This document shows positions 12,004-24,509 of a stretch of DNA of 64,000 nt, piece after piece; within the stretch, counting starts at the first letter, position 1; the number at the start of each line of letters is the position of its first letter. This stretch comes from Dinochytrium kinnereticum (lineage: Eukaryota > Chytridiomycota > Chytridiomycetes > Chytridiales > Chytridiaceae): NCBI GenBank assembly GCA_027604005.1, contig JADGJT010000074.1, positions 1 to 64,000 on the forward strand, given 5' to 3'. The position numbers and the translations under genes were made by a program. Under the pieces are notes generated by a model. That model ran no database searches. It was given only the letters and a program-made list of their open reading frames with translations, and was not told the origin of the DNA.

Positions 12004-15000
12004 TTATTCATCGTCGTCGCTGTCAGGCTCGTTCCCCTTCTCAGCCCTTTCGAGCATTTCCAACCTCCTCACGAGCTTCATCTCCTCAAACTCAATCACT
12101 CTGGAGTCAATCTCTCCGGGATCTTTTGTTTTCAAGAGCCCATCAATCTCCTCCTGATTGACCTCTCCATCCACTCCTTGTCCGTCTTCCGCTCTTCCAG
12201 CTTCCCCTGATAAGCCAAAGTCTGGCGATATCAGAGCTTGGGCAACCCATGCGTTCTTGTAGCAGCAGTAGAGTGCAATGTATGATGTTAGCTGGGCAAG
12301 GCGCGGCAATGGGACCTCGTCTCGCTTGAAGTCAAGCTCTGAAAGCTTGTACATTGTCTTTTTTATCCGGGACGGTGCGACAGGGAGGAGCTGTCCAAGA
12401 GATTCGTCGAAGTCCTCGTAGCTCAGGAACCCATTATCTTGGTAGTCAGATTTTTTGAGGCCGTTGAAGAACTATTTGAGCGTGAGCTGTAAGGATTTGG
12501 AAGTTAATGAAGGGCTTACATATTTGTGGTTTGGCTCGATACCGGACATAATCATATGCATGAGATGCTCTTCGACCACTTCCCGCGAGAATTTGTTTTT
12601 GCAGAACGCGATGAGTTCGAGCTCCATTTGCTCGTATAGCTCCCTCTAAAACATGAAGAAACGATCAATGTGTGTTCTTAGCAAGATCTTTTACCGGTCG
12701 ACTTGGATACATCACAGTGAGCAGTTGGCGGTACTTTGAGATGGTGAATTGCTGATCATATTTCGCAAGCAACATCTTTGCGAGGTAGAGGTACTTCCAT
12801 GCCACATCCTCCATGCCGCATAAATGTTTAATGAATATGGCAACAAACTTGCATAGATTAATACGTTGTTGTCATATACCGCACATACGTTGCTTGATTC
12901 TTCATATTGTCCCAATGCCGTGAACACGTCATGAGTTGCCTTTTGGGCGATTTCAGGGATTTGGTACCGATGCAGCATGAAGTCATAGAAGTAGTCCTAT
13001 CAGATGTTATCTTAACTGTTAAGCGTGCTTTGGCTTACAACGAAACGAGTGAATGAAACTTCGGTATCATCTTTTCTCTCAAGTTCGTATCTCTCATACT
13101 TGTCCTCCTCATAGGCCCATCTCGCGTCATACACTTCTTGAATGAGAGATATAAGGCGAGGAAGTTGGAAGTTCCGAGAAACTTTGGGCTTGAATCCGTT
13201 TCTATTCTCGTAAAATTCACTCCATATCATCTTCATGGTCTTAGAAAGCTTTTGAGTGTTAGATGCATCCCAGCTGAATTTGAAACCTGGAAGTTTTCGT
13301 CCTCGTTCTCTGCCACGCTTTCGTCGTCAGTATCCATAGCATCTGCCATGTCCTCTCGCTTGTATTTTGTTCGGAGCTTTAGGGATGGATGTTCAAACTT
13401 CGGGTGAGTCATCGCCGGTGCGAGCTTCAGGACCTCAATCGACAATGGCTTGTGTGGACATAGGATGGTCTGGAAGAGTGAGTTTGTAGTTCTCTCTTAT
13501 GAAGCACTTTGTCACCACATTTACCACAATATTTCAGTGTTTTTAGTGGCGTAAAATTCATCCCATCATCCTCCGAGTATTGCAGCTGAGAACGTTAATT
13601 TGCCTACATTTTGGTGTTATAACTCACAACTATGGAATACTTTCTTAAGGCAACGTCCGCCGTACGCTTTACGGTCTGTTTATCACTCAAATAATCAGAT
13701 CTAATGGCTTTCAAGCTCTTCAGGTGAGATTTAATCAACTTTTGCTCCTCGAGGATATCTGAAACTCTTCGCCGAAATCCCGCAACAATCTCGTGAAGCT
13801 TTGAACAAATCTTAAACAGGCGCCATTTCCAAGCATACTAATATCGCTATACCTCAAGTTTGTAAGAAGCCTCTCTATCACTTTCATTGTTCATTACGCC
13901 TAATAGAATCTCCCTCTTTTTCCTCAGCTGACCCAAGGACATCTCAAAGTCGTCCAACTGGAAGTTTAATATCTCGGCAAACTGATCCTGCAGTCTCTCC
14001 GCTTGATACACGTCATACTCTACCATACCCTTTATTTTCCAGTTAGACACACCTAGGAGTTGGGACCAACCATTGAGTTGATGTTGAGCTCTATCTTGCT
14101 TTTTTCAATCTCTTCTTCGTAGCTATCGTCTGTACATCATTTAAATATAAACAAAAAAACCAAAACGATAATGACCTCCGTTTTCGTTGTAAGTCGTCTT
14201 GAACACCGTAAGCTTTTCTATGATGTGGTTTGACTGAGCAAGGTTGGTCTGCAAATGATTAGATCTGATGCGTGATTTCTTCAATATAGCATACTTGGAG
14301 TTTTTCAACCTCCCTTTTCAAGCTCTCCTCTTTAGATTGGTGGTAGAATCGAGTCTCATTCTTCTCCATCTCGAATTTTTGCAGAGTCGTTTCAAGATGC
14401 GTGATTTTCTCCTGAAGACTCTTTGCATTGCTTTCATGGTCGCTTATCTCCTGTCTTGCAACAGTTTAGGGTAAATTTAATTGAGCTATTTACTTAAGCG
14501 CCATGTTCTTTTTGTAAAGCAGCTGAAGATCGTGGTCCCTGAATTTGATCTTTTGATGTAGTTCCGACACAGCCTCATTTGTTTTTGTAATCTCCTCATA
14601 CCTCAATTTTCATAAGGGATGGGAAAAAAAGTCATCTCACCTAGCTTCGTCTATTTTTCCTACAGTGCAAAAGAAAGGTATCCTTTCGACATATGGAGGT
14701 TTTTCAGATGACGTGAGATTTTTTGAGTAGACCGATCGGTACAGCTCATCCCTTAAAACCTTGACAACTGGCGAAAGTGTTCCAAGATACGGAATTATCT
14801 CATCAAATATCTCAAAGCAAGTTCGAACTCTCTCCTTAGCCGGGGACTTGGGGTAGGCATCAAACAATTCCTTTAATTGGACTTCAAAAACCAGGGCTAA
14901 TTCCATCCATCAGATCATTAGCTCTCAAATTCAGCCCCACTGGGTCCACCTTGAGATCTTGGGGTTATTCTTGCTCGCTCGGATGCCTTCCTCGGCTTTG

Positions 15001-15052
15001 CATCTCCTTGCGGCGGCAGCGCCTGCGCTAATGCCCCACCAGGAATGTGCAT
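12004..15052 (-). CDS. Coiled-coil protein with zinc-ribbon-like and EF-hand-like parts, possibly axonemal (TSNAXIP1-like N-terminus, tentative)
   Basis: Roughly 800 residues over about 15 exons. The first exon (14950-15052, starting MHIPGGALAQALPP) splices to ALVFEVQLKELFDAY; this region resembles the translin-associated-factor-X-interacting N-terminal domain, but weakly. A long coiled coil follows (SKEESLKREVEKLQ, DQFAEILNFQLDDFEMS). Near 13500-13545 a 38-base intron joins YCGKCGDK to TILCPHK, giving a CxxC...CxxH pattern that could bind zinc. The C-terminal half is helical (YPSRPRELYEQMELELIAF) with an EF-hand-like DYQDNGFLSYEDFDESL and ends in an acidic tail (EPDSDDDE). Its start is 60 bases from the divergent F-BAR gene. 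Function is not established; flagellar association is inferred from family resemblance. Confidence 0.7.
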
Positions 15053-15112
15053 GTTGACAATTCCAACAAAGACAATTTCACGATTTACGCTTCAAGTGCA
15101 CTCTAACAAACG

Positions 15113-17342
15113 ATGCCCTTCGGTGCAGATTTATGGGTGCGAACTGAACGATGTTGGCTGCCATGACTGACTGCGTGAACAAAGGATCAATGGAGAGACG
15201 TCGAAACCTATACCATCGACGGTGTTCATTCCATGATGAACATTAACGAGTTCATGAAGAAGAGGGCCGAGATAGAGGCTGACTACTCTCGCAATCTTTC
15301 CAGGATGGTCAAGCCCTACAAAGATGAGCTTGCGAAGAGAATGGGAGACAAAAAAGCTGGTCCATACAATAAGGCCCTAATGAGCAGGTTTGCGTGTGGA
15401 AATGGAGAGGAGGTGAATTAACAGACGGCATTTACCGCAGCACAATGATGCAAGCTTGGACACAGCTTTTGAATCAGACTGAAAGTGAAGCAGCAGTCAG
15501 GAACGCGGTATCGGAAAAAATAGACACGGAGCTTCGAAAGAGCGTTAAAACGAAGGCCAAGGAATACGAAAAGAAGTCAAAGGAGGTTGGAAGGCAAGAT
15601 TGCGATTTGCGACTGATCCTTTTGTTCAGAAATTCGATGAGTTGAAGAAAGCGATGGCTGAGCTTCAAAAACAGGTGTCATCTATGGAGAAAGTTAGAAG
15701 AAAATATGTGTTCGCAATTTACTTAATTGTGTAGCTTCGCGAAAAGTTCGAGAGCGAAAAGAAAAGCATGGAGGCGTCCAGACTTGCCTTAGAGAAAGCT
15801 CAAAAGAATTCAAAGTCCACTGAAAAGGAGCAAGAAAGTGTAAGCTCCTAATGATAATTTTTCGGAAACTGAGAGTATAGTTAAGGCTTGAAGTCGAGCG
15901 AAAGGGATCAACAGCAAGTAGTATTATGGAGTCGTATCAGGAATCCATGAGTAAATATAAAGCTATTGATAGACTAACAATGTTAAAGCTGATACAAATA
16001 ACCTGAAGAACAAATTGTACAGAATTACAATCCCTAACATACTCGATGTAAGCTTTTGAATGAACTTAAAAGAGCTTAGCATATGCAAAAGGAGATACAG
16101 AAAGAAGATGAGAACACTAGGATTGCAGTTTCAAAGATAGGCTTGATGACGTACTATGAGCTCCTGGCAGCACAACAGCCTGGGATTGTTGGCTGCCTTA
16201 ACGCCATGAGTACTGTTTTCCAGCAAATCAACGGAGAGTATGATTCAGATCTTCTGATCAAGATGATGAAAACTGGAACGGCCCTCCCTCCAGACTATGT
16301 TTTTGACGAGAAAGTGGTGCGTTTGGGTATGGCTTTAAAGGCGATTAACCCAGACTATTGCATAGGCGGTAAAAGATTTCACTGCCAAAAGACCGATGTC
16401 AGGCAGGTCAAAATCAGAAGCAAAGGTTTTTTTCACCAGTTGATGTTTAATGGTAATCGCTGCGTTAAGGATGACGACGATGCCATTCTGGCTATGCCTG
16501 GAAAGAAGGGGCGGAAGCTCGCTGCGGATAGAGTAAAGGCTTTAGACAAGGATCTCGCAGAAGCTGAAAGAAAGAGACAGGGCGTTGAGACTCTCATATC
16601 GGTCTACGATCAGCAAGTAAGATCGATGAGCAATCAAAGCAATGATCTTAAGGCGAAAGCTAACATTTAATTTTAAAGGCAACAAAAGATCCTAAGTATG
16701 CCCAAGATCTGCAAAGCCAAAAGGCTTCATTCGACATTAAAATCGATAACATTGGACTAAAACGTCACCGGCTCATGGTATACATTGCAGAAGTAGACAA
16801 AGCGCCAGCTCCAGAGCTTCCAAATCACCTCGTGGGGAAAAGCATACAAGCATCTCCAACTTCCCCAGAACGTGAGTTCCTGAGCAGTCCATCAAGATTG
16901 AGCATGTCAGGTGAATCTTCTAGTCCGCAATTCTTCAGCCATGGAGGCTCTGTCTCTTCGCAGCGAAGTCCAGGGGATAGTATGAGCCCTGGAGATAATC
17001 CTCAATGGGGAGGGGATCGCCCAAGCATTTCTGGACCACCTGTCATCTGCAAAGCGAGGATGGTCTACGACTTTGAGGCTGCACCTGGAAGTCAGGAAGT
17101 CTCGGCCTTCCAAGGAGAAGATATTGATATTATTGAGCAGCAAGACGATGGGTGAGTCAAAAATAGTCGCGTCTTCTTATTAGTAACATGCCCTTCAGAT
17201 GGTGGAAAGGGCGGATATTCAGGAATGGCGAATGGAAGGAAGGCTATATCCCTGGGTGAGTTAAATTTCATCTTTTCACCTCCATTGCAATATTATCATT
17301 GAAGCTATCGTTACCTTTAGCAACTACACTGAGGCCATTTAA
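15113..17342 (+). CDS. F-BAR and SH3 domain protein (CIP4/Toca/Bzz1-like)
   Basis: Membrane-bending adaptor linking endocytosis to actin. The first exon is only 24 bases (MPFGADLW) and splices over a 48-base intron to DQWRDVETYTIDGV, which reproduces the typical F-BAR opening of the form M-x-G-x-x-LWDQ. The FCH/F-BAR region (about residues 5-270) includes INEFMKKRAEIEADYSRNL and long charged helices. A second helical stretch (AADRVKALDKDLAEAERKRQG ... SFDIKIDNIG) sits where HR1-type repeats lie in CIP4. A Ser/Pro-rich linker precedes the C-terminal SH3 domain (ARMVYDFEAAP, DGWWKGRIFRNGEWKEGYIP, NYTEAI), whose ALYDF-like and WW signatures are complete. About 600 residues in about 11 exons. Whether it binds Cdc42 or Las17/WASP is inference. 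Confidence 0.88.
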
Positions 17343-17440
17343 CTACGGAGTACGGGTAACTGAAGTCTCATTCTTGCCCTTCTTGTCCGTGTCACATTGC
17401 GATTGTCATAAAATAAAGACCTCTTTGTCAGTGAGTGTTC

Positions 17441-20044
17441 ATGTCCGCGAAAGACGACGATGATGGGCCGCCATGGGACCTGGAGGAGGCTGAGGGAGAG
17501 AACCGTGCTGATGAGGAGGGGCTGGTAGAAAATGCTGAATGTGGGGATTTGGAGGATATCCGATTTGATTCAACGCCATTGAAGGAGATTGAGACACGAT
17601 CAGGTGAGGATGCACAGACTGGTGGTTAAGCCATGTGGTCTATGCATGGGTCACAGCGGCGATGGAGGCTTAATAGTAGACGATTGAAACGATTCTTAAT
17701 AATTTTCTACTTTATTATGGTGTCCGCCCAGACATAGCAGACGACGGAGAGGAGATGCTAGAGAGGAGAGTCTCATTTGTAGTTCCCATACCGCCAGCCG
17801 AAAACGAAGACAAACCACAGAACGTCATTCCGGAGTTCAAAACGCAACCTCTTCTTCCTCCTTCATTCCCTTCTGCTTCTTCTCCGGCACCAAAGTCGCA
17901 TTTGAAAGAGAGACCCGTTGTTGAATCCCCACCTCCGAAGGTTGAGGTCAGAACAAGAAGGGCAAAATCAGGTGGGCTTTGGAGCCAGTGAACTTCTTTT
18001 GATTTTGAGGAGCCTAATTGCTTGTTCATTCATGCTTTGAGATGAATATTTGTTTCGGTATTATATATTGACTTGATGCGTAGAATTGCCTCTTCCAAAG
18101 ACCAACCTCACAGTGGAAAAAAAGGTGCTTGATTCTGGTGAGGAGAATGGATCTCACGGAGGTGCTGGAAAAGATTTTGATCATAGGCATCAGCCCTATC
18201 TTCACGCGGCTGGAATGCATGGACACACTTTGGTATGAGCTAATCGGCAACAGGACATTCATTTCCTTTAGCAATATCAACAACACCATCGTCGGGCAGC
18301 AGATCACTATACAAATTCAAATGGTATTCACAACCAAGCCAACACATTTGAACTGACAACACATCAAGAACACCCTAATGATTATATCTCAAGATCAGCC
18401 ACACCCATCCAGCTTACTCTTCCATCGGGATTTGAAAGGACAACAAATCGACTGTCTAGACCTGCATCAGGAAACATCTCGCGCACCACAAACGCCAACG
18501 GAACATATGATCCAATTTCTTTTGAGACAGAAATTCTCGAAGATGTCCCTGAAGTCTACCTGCGTCCCAGATCGCGTGCAAATGGGCGAGCATCACCCTC
18601 GAGACCTCAATCGCGAGCCAAAAGTTTGATAGATGAAGATGATACAACCACACATAAAAAGCACGCGCTGACGTCACTACGACCTCACGAAATCCCATTT
18701 AATCCATTCCCATTAACAACATCAACACCCCCTCCTACAGCCGTGGCACCTCCATTTAAACCTAGAGAGATAGGATTAACCGGCACAGATCCTTCCGATA
18801 ATATTCCATCACACGGAAAGACGGTCCAGTACCAGGACGGCGTTGAAGACGGTCGGTCGCCTTCCAGAATGACCGCCCATCCAAGACCACATTCGGAAGC
18901 GTCAGTGAAACCACCTGGAACAGCACATGCGTATTGTCTTTGTAGTAGACCTGGTACTCCGAGCTCTCCAACGGCGGCTGCCGCCGCGACTGTGCCAAAG
19001 ACGCAGACGGTTCGGACCAATATTGATAAATATAGAATCGAGCAGATTGCATTGAGGAGGTTGAGGTTTGTGATTGAGAATAGCCAGGCGGAGCCGGAGC
19101 ACCTATCTATCATGAATCTTGTAGAAACAGGGTGAGTTGGTTGCAAAATATTAAAATCTTTACTTGTAATGCTTTTTCTTCGTGGAAGCTTGCCATTATG
19201 GTTCTAAAAAGTATGTGTGTTTAGAAACGTCCCACGATCACTTTTCATTCGATTCTTTGGCCCTAAGCATCAAACCGCCCACGATGTCCGTGTGCTTCTC
19301 CTCCAATCTATAGAGCGTACAGCACGCATTCGAACTCGTCTGAATAGACGCCATACGCAAGGAGGCGGATCCCCTCGTCGTAACAGAGAACGAACAATCT
19401 CTCCCTGGAATCGGAACCACACGGACCAAACATCAGAAACAACTCACCGACAAAACAAGCAAGCCGAAACTGATGGATCTGCTTTAGATCCAAAAGTCAT
19501 CGCCAAACACGCTCGAGAAGTTGCCATTCACGACGTTAAGTCAAGAAGAGGTGTCAGAACACCTGGAGATCTGCTCACAATATTAAATCAGGTGGACCGA
19601 AAGGCTCAAGCTGTCAGAGAGGGAAGGTCTAGACTGGGTCATAAAGACGAGACGTATTGGGGGAAAATGGACAGAGTCCAAACTGCCACAACGGGTGTCA
19701 TCGGGTCAACAAGGAAGAGTTTCGGTTTGACGCGAAATGGGCCACCACCACCTCCTGAACTGTGCGCCGAGTTTGAGCGGTTACTGGAGCTGGAGGAGAG
19801 AAAGTTTGAGGATTTTAAACAGAAGAAAAATGGCAAGGCAAGGGCAGAGGAACGTAAGAAACTAGGGAAGGAGCCTGATGAAGATATGGACTCGGAGGAG
19901 GCTACCAGGGCTTACTTGAGGGATCTAGATCTTGATGGAGTGACTGGAAATCCTGAAGTGAGAAGGAAGGCCTCGCTCATTTTATCGGAAGCACATATGT
20001 TGAGGGTTATTCAGCGGCGAAAGACGAAGCACTTGCTGCTGTGA
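17441..20044 (+). CDS. Unrecognised large, mostly disordered protein
   Basis: I do not recognise this protein. Five exons encode about 740 residues; joins are at TRS|DIADDGEEM, AKS|ELPLPK, HTL|QYQQHH and ETG|NVPRS. The N-terminus is very acidic (SAKDDDDGPPWDLEEAEGE). A long Pro/Ser/Thr-rich middle with RSRANGRASPSRPQSRAKS looks disordered and phosphorylatable. A more ordered, basic block spans RIEQIALRRLRFVIENSQ to RTARIRTRLNRRH, followed by VRTPGDLLTILNQVDRKAQ and a helical C-terminus (ELCAEFERLLELEERKFEDF, ASLILSEAHMLRVIQRRK). I chose the ATG at 17441, 98 bases past the F-BAR stop. The conserved-looking part is the last 300 residues. Confidence 0.72.
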
Positions 20045-20263
20045 TGATGATATCAGTAAAAAAAAGAAATGCATGTAGTTAGGAGAATAGAGTTTATTCT
20101 CGCCTAGGTATAATAGTTGGACCAAACTTCCTGAGAATAACAGATATGGATGACCCATCAGCATCAGGGCATATGCCTGTAGGCAGCGGCCGACAAACTT
20201 CACAAAGCTGCCGATATAAACAAATCCAAGCCTTTCTCGCAACGAATAACTCGTTATCCCTCA

Positions 20264-20688
20264 TTATTTTGTCTCTCTTCTCGTTGCATCTTGAAGAAGT
20301 GCCGTATCCACCGCCGAGGGCGGCAGCTGAACATACCGAACAACTGAACCACGGATGAAGCAGTTCTTGACGCTAATCTGCGAAACCACAATCATGGTTA
20401 AATTGGAGCATTGGGCTATCAACCACTTCAGATTTCAATGGAAAGAAGAATGGAGGATCGCATCCATCCCAAGATTCTCACCATATGGGGGAACTTGCGC
20501 TCATCATTCACTTTTATATCGTCCAACTTAATGTTCAGGAACTGATCGACGGACACCAAAGTCCCACGAATCGAAAGGTCATTCTTAAGCTCGACATTGA
20601 CGACTTCGCCCACAAGCGTCTTAAAAAACGAGTAGAAGAGCTAAGCACTCGTTATCATGTATTATTCACAGGACAGATTCTGTACCAT
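20264..20688 (-). CDS. LSM2: U6 snRNA-associated Sm-like protein LSm2
   Basis: Subunit of the LSm2-8 (nuclear, U6 snRNA) and LSm1-7 (cytoplasmic decapping) rings. Three exons encode 91 residues, as in the family. The first exon consists of the start codon alone (20686-20688); a 45-base GTACAG...TTAG intron (20641-20685) then joins M to LFYSFFKTLVGEVVNVELKN. A 104-base intron (20378-20481) separates FPHM from ISVKNCFIRGSVVRYVQLP. Sm motif 1 (VVNVELKNDLSIRGTLVSVD, LNIKLDD) and Sm motif 2 (FIRGSVVRYV) are intact. Confidence 0.96.
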
Positions 20689-20860
20689 CGTATTGAAATA
20701 AAAGGACAAATTCCCAGTTCAACTTTTTGCTTCTTTATGTGGTTTATTCTGCAATTTGCTCCCATCGAACTTGGTGTCGAGGGCTTTCAAAAACAAGTAA
20801 ATAACATGTAGGCGATCTCGCCCTCAAACAATCATCATACAAGACTTCCACGATCAAATA

Positions 20861-22479
20861 CTAAATAGATATCCGCATCAACTCCTCGCATTGAGATGTG
20901 AAATCCCAAATAGCTATCCGACGGTCCTACAGAATGATATTTTGTAAGCTCAATATCTTTAACAAAGGCTTTGTCACGAAGCAAGCAAACAAGAGTTAAA
21001 TACGAACCTGACTGGCACTGATCACCCTGAAGCTATCCATCTGAACATGGAATACCCAAGAAGTATGAACACGATCAAAGCTTCGAATCAACGCTCCGGT
21101 CTTCATATCCCACACCTTGATCGTCTGATCGTATCCACCGCTCACAATCCTCTCATCATCAAAGCACAGCGTTCTCACCAGCTGGGTATGTCCCGTAAGA
21201 GTTTTCAAACACTCGCCGGTATCGGCATTCCAGACCTTAATGGTCTGATCGTTAGAACCAGAGACGATGGTCGATCCAGAAAACTGAACGCAGGCCAATC
21301 CGCGAGAGTGTCCAATAAAATCCCTAACATGCTGACCAGTCCTGGCATTCCATAGCTTGACAAGGCAATCCCCAGAGGCAGATGCCACAAGGTCACCGTT
21401 CAAATGGATGGCGTTTACGGCGGCATGATGTCCTTCCAATGTTCTTAAATGGAATCCATCATGCAAAGACCATATTTTAATGGTACAGTCCTTCGAGCAG
21501 GAAACAATAAGGTCCCCATTAAAGCGAACGTCGAGTACAGGCGAAGTATGGCCCACGAGCACTCTTAATCTCTCTCCTGTCGCAAAATCCCAAACAATGA
21601 TGGTCGAGTCGGACGATCCGGTGACAATAAAACGGGAATCATACTGGAGACACAAAACAGACCCAGCATGACCTCTGAGAGTCTTCTCACATTGAAGTGT
21701 TTCCAGATTCCAGAATTTGACAGTCCTGTCCCTAGATCCTGAAACAATACGATTCGCGTCGAACTGAATGCAGTAAACTGCATCCTCGTGACCTGTAAAT
21801 GACTGAGCGGTACAGTTTCCAGAACTCCAGTTCTTGTTTAGCGTCAACCGTTGATGATAGAGCCTCTTCCAATCTCTAATCGCAGTCGATTCAGCACCGG
21901 AGTGGACGAGGGGGGTGGATGCTTCCGAGGACGATGACGATAACTGGGGTGACATGGAACGGGGACTCAGAAGAGACTGCGAGGCTAAATAAGGAGAACC
22001 TGCCACAGAAACGCTTGGGGCAACTGTGGGAAGGTCCTTCCAGTGAGAAAAGAATAGAGCCTTCCAAAGCTCATTGTCGAGAGAGAGGTGATTCCAGGCC
22101 TTAGAGACACAAGGAATAACCGCAAAGGTCGGAAAGTGGTTAACTAGCATCAAGATTTGAATGCCAATCTCAGAAGGCAACTGGGAGATAAAGTCTGAAG
22201 GAAGCAGAGCAGAGGAAGTTAATACGCATGCAAATGAGGCTCGAAAGGAAAAGCAAATTAACGCACCAACTCGTGTGATCTCGTCCACACCAAAAGCAGA
22301 ATCTGTTGCACTGACGCAGCGATCGTCCTCCGTATCCTTCGCATCGGATTCCATCGCTTCGGTGTTGATACGGGTTGGAGTCGTTGAACCCTTTCGCAGC
22401 CATCTACTTAAGTAGCCAACCATGTCAGTAACAAAACCCCCTATCAGTTCAGTTTAACATACCTTCTCAGGCCAAACAT
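20861..22479 (-). CDS. F-box and WD40-repeat protein (CDC4/FBXW-like)
   Basis: Predicted substrate receptor of an SCF ubiquitin ligase. The F-box lies at FISQLPSEIGIQILMLVNHF...VSKAWNHLSLDNELWKALF; an intron (22195-22266, GTGCGT...CTTCAG) falls just before it. After a Ser-rich linker, seven WD40 blades follow in regular order, starting SFTGHEDAVYCIQFDANRIV and ending VISASQ|DRRIAIWDF across a last intron. The final exon ends CEELMRISI with the stop at 20861. Two starts are possible: ATG at 22423, or an upstream exon at 22479 (MFGLR) spliced through a strong GTATGT donor to RRWLRKGS; I prefer the latter. Length about 500 residues, smaller than fungal Cdc4. The substrate cannot be inferred. Confidence 0.88.
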
Positions 22480-23431
22480 GGCTCCTGTTTCTTCGGAAGC
22501 TGCCAGTTTTGAATTCTGATGGGAGAGGACAGGGTTAAAAGGATTACTGCGGGGGGAAACAAAACGTTTTCTTTTAATAAGATTTACGAGAACAGGCAAG
22601 TTTGGTTAACAACGATCACGAACCCCAATCAAATCAAATGAGCGGCGTAAATGGAACTATTTGAGTTGAGGACCGGGAGTGGATAGGGTGGCATGATTCG
22701 ATACTCACCGCGAAGCTGCTGGTAATGAAGTGGGTAACGGCGAATGAATGGGATTGAGGGGCAGAATCGAATGACTGATGAGCAATGCTGCGATGGCTGA
22801 GACTACTGTGGAATCTTTTAACTTGCAACAGTGAGGGGATGATTGCGTTCTGAGGTGCTTGATAAAGAGATGAATGGAGAAAGGGGTGGCTGATGGACTG
22901 TGGACTGTGGGAAGATGCTGAGGATTACAGCATCAGCAGGACGATCTGGAATGCTGACGGCCGCCAAAGATGCCCTCTGTTAGAAGCGATGCTACGTCGC
23001 AGGGATCGAGAAGGTGAGCGATGCTTGGCCTTGGCGATTGCTAAAGCAGCAGGTGTCGTGACCTTGCTTGCAGTTGGCGGCGCCTCCTTCAAGTGACACG
23101 GGCCGTCAAGTTGCTGTATGGTGTAAATTAAAATAAGTTCCAAGCATGCAGCCAAAAAGACAGGCACACATTGAGGGGACGAGTGAGCGGCACGTCACAG
23201 GGCAGCTTCAACTACATTGCGTGTGAAGGCATTGAAGGTATTTTNNNNNNNNNNNNNNNNNNNNNNNNNNNNNNNNNNNNNNNNNNNNNNNNNNNNNNNN
23301 NNNNNNNNNNNNNNNNNNNNNNNNNNNNNNNNNNNNNNNAGGTATTTTGATATTGAAAGGGACGGATAGTCGGTGTTTGGCATAGCGCCATTGTTATGGT
23401 GTTTGTTTGACATGGCTAGGGGATCCGTATC
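22480..23431. other. Intergenic region with assembly gap
   Basis: About 950 bases between the F-box/WD40 gene start and the stop of the zeta GST gene. I see no convincing coding sequence. It presumably holds the F-box gene promoter. The sequence is interrupted by a run of 95 unknown bases, so a small gene or RNA could be hidden. Confidence 0.5.
23245..23339. other. Assembly gap (95 N)
   Basis: A run of undetermined bases. The same nine bases, AGGTATTTT, occur immediately on both sides, so the true gap may be zero, negative (overlapping contig ends) or a short tandem repeat. Confidence 0.99.
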
Positions 23432-24509
23432 TCACGCCGTCGCATCAGGCTGTGCAGATGCATGCGCCTTCTTAAACGCGTCCAAGGAAGAAAGAGTCTC
23501 GTGAATTCGGTTGATGGCGGGGTAAGCACTGAGGTCAACGCCAAACCTATTATAAGTGATAACAGGATTATATGGTAAGTAAGGAACAGACGCCTTCGCG
23601 TATTCCGCAGAACAGACCTGACGGCGTTATAATATTGGGGAACCAAGCAAGCATCGGCCAAAGTCAACTCATCACCGACACAGTACTTTGACGCAAATCC
23701 ATCCGATAGTAATTTTTCAAGAGCTATTAGAGATCGTGAATATAGGGGCTCGATAATCAATTACGCGCAAAAGATATGGGACTTAGTTGGGATGTTACCA
23801 TCGAACCCGCGAGTGATCCAGAACTTTCCCCATTCCATCTTTTCTGCATCCCCAACCTTTTTTAGGACCCTCAAATTTTGAATTGGATGGATGTCGCAGC
23901 AGATGAGACCAACGACAGAGCGAACCTGGCCAATGGATTTTGTGAGAATCAAGGTATTAGCTTACAATGAAAAATGCGGTGACCCACCTTTGCTCGTTCA
24001 AAAGGATCTTTGGGAAGCAACGGGATGTCGGGATGAACTTCTTCAAGGAATTCAAGAATTGCCAGTGACTTTTAAAACGCAATAAAAAATAATAGCGACT
24101 TGAGACTTCTGCGCTTAATTGGATCCTTACCTGATGGAATCTGTGTCCGTTCCATTCGAACACTGGGATGGTGTTATTGGGGTTAATCTCTGTAAAATCC
24201 TCCGAATTCTTGAGAAAATACAGCCATTTTAAGAATCTTATAACGAGGGCGTATGCTTACCTGCTCCCCCTTTAAGAGATTCACAGGGCGGTTCTCGTAC
24301 TGGATTCCCTTGAGCTCGAGGGCAATACTACGTGCATCGCAATAATACGTTGAGACCGATATGATTTAAATCAATTAGAGGATGAGGAACATTGTTCAGC
24401 TCCATTTAAATGCAGCGATAGCCGTCGTAGCCGACCGCATCATTGCTTACCGCACTCGCCATGAAGCGCTACTTCTCCAGTACCCATACAGAATGACAGA
24501 ATTGTCCAT
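23432..24509 (-). CDS. GSTZ1: Maleylacetoacetate isomerase (glutathione S-transferase zeta)
   Basis: Catalyses the glutathione-dependent cis-trans isomerisation of maleylacetoacetate to fumarylacetoacetate in phenylalanine/tyrosine breakdown. The N-terminal thioredoxin-like domain opens MDNSVILYGYWRSSASWRVR, which contains the zeta-class SSxSxRVR signature with the active-site serine. Further blocks: IALELKGIQYENRPVNLLKGEQ over two exons, NSEDFTEINPNNTIPVFEWNG, SLAILEFLEEVHPDIPLLPKD, VRSVVGLICCDIHPIQNLRVL, then the helical C-terminal domain KYCVGDELTLADACLVPQYYNA and FKKAHASAQPDATA. About seven exons, about 220 residues. The rest of the homogentisate pathway is not in the window. Confidence 0.94.

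Noticed and set aside
18685..19146. 153-codon minus frame inside the orphan gene
   Set aside because: Antisense shadow; the + strand exon chain is consistent with introns on both sides.
22893..23167. Short open frames near the assembly gap
   Set aside because: Too short, no similarity, and next to undetermined sequence.
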